Shown here piece after piece: positions 58,026 through 64,000 of a DNA stretch of 64,000 bases (position 1 is its first letter; every line of letters begins with the position of its first letter). Source of the stretch: Phycomyces nitens (lineage: Eukaryota > Mucoromycota > Mucoromycetes > Mucorales > Phycomycetaceae). The notes below the pieces were generated by a model. It saw only the letters and a list, made by a program, of their open reading frames with translations. It did not search any database and had not been told where the DNA came from. The stretch lies in NCBI GenBank assembly GCA_022702545.1, contig JAHRBC010000005.1, forward strand, positions 3,720,001 to 3,784,000. The letters are read 5' to 3'. The position numbers and the translations under genes were made by a program.

Positions 58026-59243
58026 CTTTCTATTTTCCTTTATATGCTTATCTCTAATATGCTTTATATCTTTATACATGACTTGACAAACATGACTACT
58101 TGCTGTCATGGTCTTGGGTTTAATATAACCCCCCTCCAGATCGGAAATAACATTGGCTTAAAGTGCAGTGTTTGTCCAATAATAAGCTAATTAATTGGAA
58201 TTTACAGCAAATTACGGTTAAATATCTTGTGCAGCCTATGAGAAAAAGTAAAAAAAAAAAATGCGATATCACAGAAACGATTTACCAACTTGCTTGATAC
58301 TTTTCCATGAAGAGAGAGAATGGAGACCGTTTCTTAGGTGTTACACAATTCCAACTGTCAAGACGCGAGCCGGACAACAACAAAATAGTCACATTCAAAC
58401 TTTCATTGCTGGAACAGTGAGAATAGTTTGTGTAACATTTTTGTATTTCATATGGGTTCCAAAGATTAGCGATAATCTTTTTTTTTATGTGTGTTTATAC
58501 AATAAATCAATACGTGACATTTGGGTATTTAATTTGTGCCCAATTATCAAGTTGTTTACCAAAAACCAAGTTTCAATAGGAAAACTCTTTATAAACATAT
58601 TATATTTATCTATTCAGTGCAGATTGCTCTAGGCACAGCAATAGTTCATCTTTTAAAAAAAAAAGAAGAACTAGTGCCGTTGCCTGAATTTCATTTTATT
58701 ACAGTCCAAAAAAGGTAAGCATAACATCTGAAAATTAATTTTGATTCGCCTAGAAATAAAGACAGAGAAAATGTCTCTAATATTCAGCCAACAATACTAA
58801 AAGAATTACATTGCTTGGTTCACTAGTTTGAGTGCTTATTGCGAGACTTTAAAGGGTATTTAACTGTATTGTCCATTGAGCCAAATTGACGTGTATTATC
58901 TATAGATATTGTTTGCTATCCAAGATATATATATCCAAGCTATATATATATACATATATATATATATGATAGAGTGATCTGGAGTCAAACAGACTGGTGT
59001 TTTGGGCCGAATCCTCAGCCATAATACCTTGCCAACCCCTTTCCAAAAACTAAAAGAAGAAAGAAGAAAAAAGTGAAGAAATTGGTCGAGAAGATAACCT
59101 GGATAATAATAATGATATTAATAAATATTGATAAAAACGTGTCCATCCATGGCCAATACCAAACTGGTGACTGCTCCACTCTGTTTCATTTTCTGCTTGT
59201 ATTTTTTGCCATCACAAGAGGCATCTCTTTCTGGAAACTCAAA
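58026..59243. other. Intergenic, no supported gene
   Basis: A plus-strand frame at 58,261-58,632 begins MRYHRNDLPTCLILF, but its hydrophobic second half and AT-rich composition give no support as a gene. TATATA microsatellite lies at about 58,926-58,968. Confidence 0.5.
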
Positions 59244-59752
59244 ATGAAGGGCATAAAGTCACTCACTCTAGGCGAGAAGCTTCAGGGAATCACCCAAGAT
59301 TACGACTATGGAATCGTGCCTGGCTCATTGACTGTGTTTGTAAAAGATGAGAATCTTGGAATGGCTCGAGTAGACTTGACATTGCTAGAAGGTGTGATGA
59401 TTATAATTGAAATATATGACCAGGGATACAAGGTAAGCTTATCAGGTGTGTGTATCGCCTTCTTACAGATCCCAAGATTTGTTCGTATATTTCCTTATCC
59501 GACTCTGAAGACACCCTGAAGGCTGCCGAGTTGACTAGAGAGCATTTGAATATTCCCTTTGAGAGTATGGATAATCTTCTCATGACTATTTCCCCCGCTT
59601 TCCGCGAACAACTGGAAAAAGTACTGTTTGACAAACTCCAGGATATTCATTCCGACCCTTCATTGCCCGTCACACACAACCCATCCCCACATTCTTCAAT
59701 TGGGACTACTGCCCAAGACTCATATGATGATATCAATGACTGGATCCACTAA
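59244..59752 (+). CDS. GSKIP-domain protein
   Basis: Contains the GSKIP domain (PF05303), which in animals binds GSK3 and PKA regulatory subunits; the fungal role is not established. Two exons, 59,244-59,432 and 59,477-59,752, give 154 aa. MARVDLTLLEGVMIIIEIYDQGYK matches the beta-strand block of the family (human form ...VTTLEG...LELTxxGYR). ESMDNLLMTISPAFREQLEKVLFDKLQ matches ETxYxLLDxxSPxYRxxFxxxLLxxL. To keep both blocks in frame the intron must use donor GTAAGC and acceptor CCCAAG rather than the nearer TTACAG, which would give an early stop. The choice follows homology but is unusual. The C-terminus is low-complexity. An upstream ATG may extend the N-terminus. Confidence 0.75.
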
Positions 59753-60231
59753 GCTGGTGGCCTGTTCTATACTATTTTAACTATTACTATTGGTGGCAAG
59801 ACCCTCCTTCATGTGTATTATTAATAAAGGGTTGCCATTATTGACCCCAGCCAAAGTGTACATTTGATTACTTGATTATTTGATTTGTGGGCAAACTCCA
59901 GCCATATGAGCCTTGTATATTCATTCATCTACTTTATTCTCTAGCCAAAGAGAAGAAGAAAAAAGATATACCATTCATTTGTAATACTAGTTGATTCAAT
60001 GGCACCAGACAAAAACTAGTGAATTTCTACATATTTAAAATTAAAAAATTAAAATTAAAATTAAACAATTTTATTATCTTGAAATGATTGTTATTCTTAA
60101 CCGTCTACCTTTGATTACTAGTGTTTAGGTTGCTAACAAGAGAACACATACGTTTGAGATTCTTGGGTTCTGGGGCGAGTTTGATTAGGAAAGATATACG
60201 GTCTAGATAGAGGAACCTGGGGCCTAAAGGA

Positions 60232-60922
60232 TCAAACATTATCCTTCTCTGTAGATGATCCTCGACTCTGATTATTTGATATTGTACGCAGTGCAGCCGA
60301 GATCTTTTCTCTAGCCATCTCTACACAGCCGCACTTAATTACACGTCAACCTTGTTGCTTGTCTTTGAACCAACCCAATTCATGCACTGCGTCTTCATAT
60401 TCTTGGTTTGCCTGTTTGTTTTCTTGTTCGAGTTCTGCAAGGATCCGCAACTACACGTCCAAGGTCAATAATCCACAAGACAATTTCAGAACTTTTACTT
60501 GATCCTCTTCAGTATTCTTGATTCCAGGTAGGACTTCAATCAAGAGGTCGATTTCCTTGGCCTTTTTGACCAAATCAGTGGCAAGTTCTTGCATGTTCTC
60601 TAAAAACAAAAAACAAAAAAAAACTGTAAGCCAGAATCATATATGGTCAATAGACACTCACGTTGGAATACTTCGGGTGAATCGGCTTGGACTGCGAAAA
60701 GTATGAGAATCTGTTATGAAGCATTTGACTTTACACTACCTTTTTGTTGGGCTACTGGGATATCATCGTTGAGTGAAGCCATTGAAGATCTCTCGTGGAC
60801 ATAATGTATGCTGTTTGTAAACATGCGTGCCATCTAGAAATACATTAATAATCCTTCAGTAATCAGAGTTTGTTGTAATTTACTGAATCAATGGCATCCT
60901 GGAGTTGTGTTAATCGATCCAT
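60232..60922 (-). CDS. MED21: Mediator complex subunit 21
   Basis: Subunit of the Mediator middle module (Srb7 in yeast), bridging activators and RNA polymerase II; nuclear. Six exons (60,922-60,884; 60,833-60,740; 60,691-60,662; 60,599-60,499; 60,450-60,375; 60,320-60,232) join in phase to 142 aa, against 144 in human. It starts MDRLTQLQDAIDS, the family hallmark. NMQELATDLVKKAKEIDLLIEVLPGIKNTEEDQ corresponds to the (A)xxIARTAKDIDVLIDSLP block. LRILAELEQENKQANQEYEDAV is the coiled coil that pairs with MED7. Introns are 45-62 nt. The gene is nearly invisible to ORF search because no exon exceeds 101 nt. It converges on the GSKIP-domain gene. Confidence 0.93.
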
Positions 60923-61343
60923 CCTTGGTATCAATTGCCCTTTATAAAAAAAAAACGCAGGCTATTAAAAATATACATATAAGAATGTTCAATGTCCGGG
61001 TCTGCGTCATACACAATTGTTGCAGCCTATTTTGATTGATTATTCTGTCTAGGATTGCAAAGTGGGCAAGTGGATCAAACTAGATGGATGTATAGAGAGG
61101 TTCTTTGTGATGTTATTTGGGGGTATTGGTGACATACGAGCAGATGTGTAGGCCTAAAAGGCCATTTGTTTTTTAAAAATAAAAATAAAAAAATAAAATA
61201 AAAATGGTTGAAATATATATATATATCTTTATTATTTTTAAGCGTGCATCAATTTATTAATCTTTACTGAAAAGCCCTTTATTTAATCGAGATAGATACA
61301 TCTTTTGTTACTTTATCTAATCGAGATCATCATTTAACGCCTC
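60923..61343. promoter_or_regulatory. Divergent region between MED21 and NFKBIL1-like gene
   Basis: 421 bp between divergent start codons. It contains A-rich tracts and a TATATATATATAT run at about 61,213-61,225, roughly 120 nt before the plus-strand ATG. No ORF is supported. Confidence 0.45.
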
Positions 61344-62162
61344 ATGCCAAAACTGCGGTACAAGGACAGTGGAGAAAAAAAGAAGAAGAAGAAGAAGAAA
61401 GAAAAGGAAAAGAGATCGGAAAGATCTGCCCACAAAGCTCATTATAAACCACCGGTATTCTACGAAGACGAAGAAGGATGGGTTCCACCCAGAGATGCTC
61501 AAAAAGAGCAGGATGAATGGAATGAGCGATTGTTCCAGGCAATGGGCGAGGATGAAGGCAATCAGGCGTTCTATAGCCAGTATGAAGATTACTCTTCAAA
61601 TAGAAACCAATCAACGTCTGTGAATGATATGACGGATGAGGAATATCGACGGTACATTGAAAAAGGAATGTGGACAAGGCAGAATGCAGAGGCTATTGCA
61701 TTTGAGGAAAAACAAAAAGAAGAAAAAGAAAAACGCAAAAGAAAAAGAGCAGAAGAAAAGGCGCGACAAGACGCAGCAGAAGCAGAAGCACGCCGAGTGG
61801 CAGCTGTGTATGACCAGCTTCGTAAGCTGCAAAAGAACACAGAAAGTCGTGCGACGTTTGAAGACAAATGGACTGCTCTTGACAAGACTGACAAAATCAC
61901 ATACAAATCAATGGTGTGGCCTTCTAGGGAATCTGTCCCGACCCTCCAGGGCATCCGGGACTTTTTGATCAACCCTCAGGACCCAAAGGACAATCGCCAG
62001 CGATTACGGCGTGAACAGCTTAGATATCACCCTGACAAGATGCTTCAGAGAGTGCTTCCCAAATTCAAGGGAACCACAGCAGAACAAAAGAAATTAGAGA
62101 TGCGTGTAAACGAAGTGTCTGGGTGGCTTAATGAATTATGGACAGAAATGAATCACAAATAA
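61344..62162 (+). CDS. NFKBIL1-like protein with HPD-containing C-terminus
   Basis: 272 aa, single exon. The N-terminus is strongly basic (a run of eight Lys from residue 12, then KEKEKRSERSAHK), probably nuclear targeting. A middle coiled-coil-forming stretch (about 108-170) is rich in Lys, Glu and Arg. The C-terminus reads IRDFLINPQDPKDNRQRLRREQLRYHPDKMLQRVLPKF, then KLEMRVNEVSGWLNEL. This matches the C-terminal region of human NFKBIL1 (LRWHPDRFLQRF...), a J-domain-like helix pair with HPD. Human NFKBIL1 has been linked to pre-mRNA processing and inflammation; the role here is open. The stop codon lies 23 bp from the stop of CIA1 on the other strand. Confidence 0.8.
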   Translation: MPKLRYKDSGEKKKKKKKKEKEKRSERSAHKAHYKPPVFYEDEEGWVPPRDAQKEQDEWNERLFQAMGEDEGNQAFYSQYEDYSSNRNQSTSVNDMTDEEYRRYIEKGMWTRQNAEAIAFEEKQKEEKEKRKRKRAEEKARQDAAEAEARRVAAVYDQLRKLQKNTESRATFEDKWTALDKTDKITYKSMVWPSRESVPTLQGIRDFLINPQDPKDNRQRLRREQLRYHPDKMLQRVLPKFKGTTAEQKKLEMRVNEVSGWLNELWTEMNHK

Positions 62163-62185
62163 ACAAGGAAAAAAAAGACTAGAGA

Positions 62186-63384
62186 TCATTCAACCACGGC
62201 CCAGATCCTGACCAGACCATCATCACCCACTGAAGCAAGCCAGTCTGAGTGGGTCTGGGTAGGGAACCAGGCAACACCGTTAATGTCGTGCACTCCATGG
62301 GCATCCTTCATCGTAGCCACAGACCGATATCCTGTCTCATCACCCTTGACATGTATGTGTTAGTATCCTTGTAGGTATCCAAGACACGGTTACCTTTATG
62401 ATCTGGATAGTATTGTCTCCACTTGCACTGGCCATCAGACCATGGACCTTTGACCATGACACAGAGTAAATGCATCGGTCATGGTAGCCTTCCAAGGTAG
62501 TCTCACAGGTCCATGAACCATCCTTTCCACCATCCTGCTTCCAGATCTTCAATGTCTTGTCATCAGAGGCAGACACTAGACACTCATTAGATACCAATAA
62601 ACCAATAGACCAATATCCTTTTCTTCTTACCAATCTTGTTACCACTGGCATTAAAGTCCAAGGACCAGACAGTAGAAGAATGGCCCTGGAGTGTATCAGC
62701 ACAGTACCAGTCATCCTCATCCTCTTTCCAGATCTTGATGGTATCGTCATAACTAGCAGAAGCAAGGACCTCTTCCTTGGGATGCCATGCGACCATCTTT
62801 ACGTCCTGAGAGTGCTCTTGGAGTACACTCAGACACTCAAAGTCGTTATCAGATTCCACTAGATTAAAAAATAACAATCCGATTGATAAATAAATATCCA
62901 TCACCAAATTCATGCCATACCCTCCCAAATCCAGACGCTCTTGTCACGACTGCATGTAGCCAAGAGTGCACCAGACGAGGACCATGCGACTGATTTGATT
63001 TCGTTTTCATGACCTTCCAGAGTGGCCATGCATTCCCAGTCTGAAATCTGGGGATCTTTCTCCCAGATGCCAGTGGTGGCGTCAAAACTGGCAGTTGCAA
63101 TCTCATTTCCAGACGGAGACCATGCAACACTGCGGATCGTACGCTTGTGGGCACCCTTGAGTGTATCGACGCACACCCAATTGCTAAAGTCGGTAGGTGA
63201 GGCAGGTGCCCAGAGTCTGACTGTCTTGTCACCGGAGCAGGTGGCTAGGAGGGTCTTTGTTGGGTGCCAAGAAGCTTGCCAGACGCGGTCATTGTGACCT
63301 GTGGGACAAGGGATATGTGTGAATATTGGCCGGGTTTGCTTCCTCTATACCTTCAAGAGTCGCGAGTAGTTCAAGGTGAGGCAT
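62186..63384 (-). CDS. CIA1: Cytosolic iron-sulfur assembly WD40 protein
   Basis: WD40 beta-propeller of the CIA targeting complex (yeast Cia1, human CIAO1), which hands Fe-S clusters to cytosolic and nuclear apoproteins. Five exons (63,384-63,351; 63,298-62,921; 62,858-62,631; 62,575-62,394; 62,344-62,186) join in phase to 326 aa, the family length. Seven repeats are visible. Characteristic blocks include [102 protein letters not shown] and the ending [15 protein letters not shown]. The last intron has a textbook CTAAC branch site and AAG acceptor. It is convergent with the NFKBIL1-like gene, so their 3' UTRs must overlap. Confidence 0.95.
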
Positions 63385-63603
63385 ATGGGATAAAGAATAG
63401 AGGGCTCATTCCCGAAATAGGCATCTCCAGAATCAAGACCAGAGATGATAAGCCACTCGCTCGCTTGGTTGATTTATCATTTGGTGCTACATTCACAGAT
63501 TATGCGATTCATCTTGTATAGCTTAAAAAAAGGTCATTTATGTGTTTATTATTACAGTGAATTATGGATTCTATATGATTAAAAAGGGTTTGTGTAGTAT
63601 AGT

Positions 63604-64000
63604 TTAAGAGGCATTAAATAGTTTGTGTAGACGGTAATAGTCTTTGTCAAGGTAGCCGTCTAGATAGTACTCGGCAATCGAGCCACATTCGATCGTACCA
63701 TGGCCATTTGGCAAATATGTTTTCCAGGCTTCCTTTGTATTGTCAGGTTCAGAACAATTGGTTTGGTCCATGGCCTTTTGGTGCTGATAATTGCGAAAGT
63801 ATTTTCCGGCCTGTTTGGCTTCTGTCTTATCTAGTCTTTGGACATTGTTCTTTGAATAGAGCTCGTCTTCTTTGTAGGTAATATAGAACCACAATAGCTC
63901 CTTGGGTCCCTTTTTAGAGTCTGACCGGTTTTGCTGGAGGGTTGGAAAAGGGTCTTGTGTATGTCGAGATAGAGCAATAATGTTGGTGCTCTGGTTGTTC
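63604..64000 (-). CDS. Unrecognised protein, 3' part only (runs off the right edge)
   Basis: An open minus-strand frame enters from beyond position 64,000 and ends at 63,604, giving at least 131 codons. It reads NNQSTNIIALSRHTQDPFPTLQQN, then KELLWFYITYKEDELYSKNNVQRLDKTEAKQAGKYF, and ends GTIECGSIAEYYLDGYLDKDYYRLHKLFNAS. It is hydrophilic with many Tyr, Lys and Asp residues and has no membrane span or known motif. Codon use is like that of neighbouring genes, so it is probably real. The start lies outside the window. Confidence 0.6.
   Translation of the reverse strand, partial: NNQSTNIIALSRHTQDPFPTLQQNRSDSKKGPKELLWFYITYKEDELYSKNNVQRLDKTEAKQAGKYFRNYQHQKAMDQTNCSEPDNTKEAWKTYLPNGHGTIECGSIAEYYLDGYLDKDYYRLHKLFNAS

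Noticed and set aside
1..64000. CRISPR arrays, bacterial operons, ribosomal RNA genes
   Set aside because: No evenly spaced repeats with unique spacers, no rRNA-like sequence, and spliced genes show a eukaryotic nuclear genome.

Overview
The window reads as nuclear DNA of a Mucoromycota fungus, most likely Mucorales or a close relative. It is AT-rich, its genes have short GT-AG introns (about 40-120 nt), and two linked genes settle the lineage: a fused lycopene cyclase/phytoene synthase (carRP) transcribed divergently from a phytoene dehydrogenase (carB), the arrangement known from Mucor, Phycomyces and Blakeslea. I rebuilt exon models by hand from splice sites and reading phase. All multi-exon models listed as genes close in frame from ATG to stop; only the GSKIP-domain gene needs an unusual acceptor.

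Layout. 1-6.5 kb: gene-poor, with a broken PD-(D/E)XK-nuclease-like gene and two Tc1-like transposase remnants. 6.6-16.4 kb: gene block with an Atf1-type bZIP factor, an ABHD11-like mitochondrial hydrolase, an AT-hook protein, then carRP and carB sharing a 0.8 kb intergenic promoter with a 12-bp tandem repeat. 16.4-34.2 kb: a repeat island. Two 1.67-kb inverted arms (23.5-25.2 and 31.7-33.4 kb), each with a tRNA-like Pol III-type segment, bracket a 3.4-kb element with 348-bp terminal direct repeats. 34.2-46.3 kb: second gene block with a small proline-rich CaaX protein, an antiquitin-type aldehyde dehydrogenase, a three-repeat RPEL protein, a nucleotide-sugar transporter, a 13-exon SANT-SWIRM-JAMM (MYSM1-like) deubiquitinase and a plasma-membrane H+-ATPase. 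46.4-59.2 kb: second repeat island with a second copy of the 3.4-kb element in the same orientation, more Tc1-like remnants, a solo LTR of another family with a perfect 5-bp target duplication, and a MULE transposase pseudogene split by a solo copy of the 3.4-kb element's repeat. 59.2-64 kb: compact housekeeping block with a GSKIP-domain protein, MED21, an NFKBIL1-like protein, the WD40 Fe-S assembly factor CIA1, and the 3' end of an unrecognised gene.

How the genes relate. Only carRP/carB form an evident pathway unit: CarRP makes phytoene, CarB desaturates it to lycopene, and CarRP cyclises lycopene to beta-carotene. The Atf1-type factor, AT-hook protein, MED21 and the MYSM1-like enzyme are transcription or chromatin proteins, but nothing in the sequence links them functionally. 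The most novel signal is the pair of 3.4-kb elements. They look like non-autonomous LTR retroelements without recognisable gag/pol, yet they carry a Tc1-like transposase remnant and a strand-specific, intron-containing transcription unit with its own TATA-like promoter.
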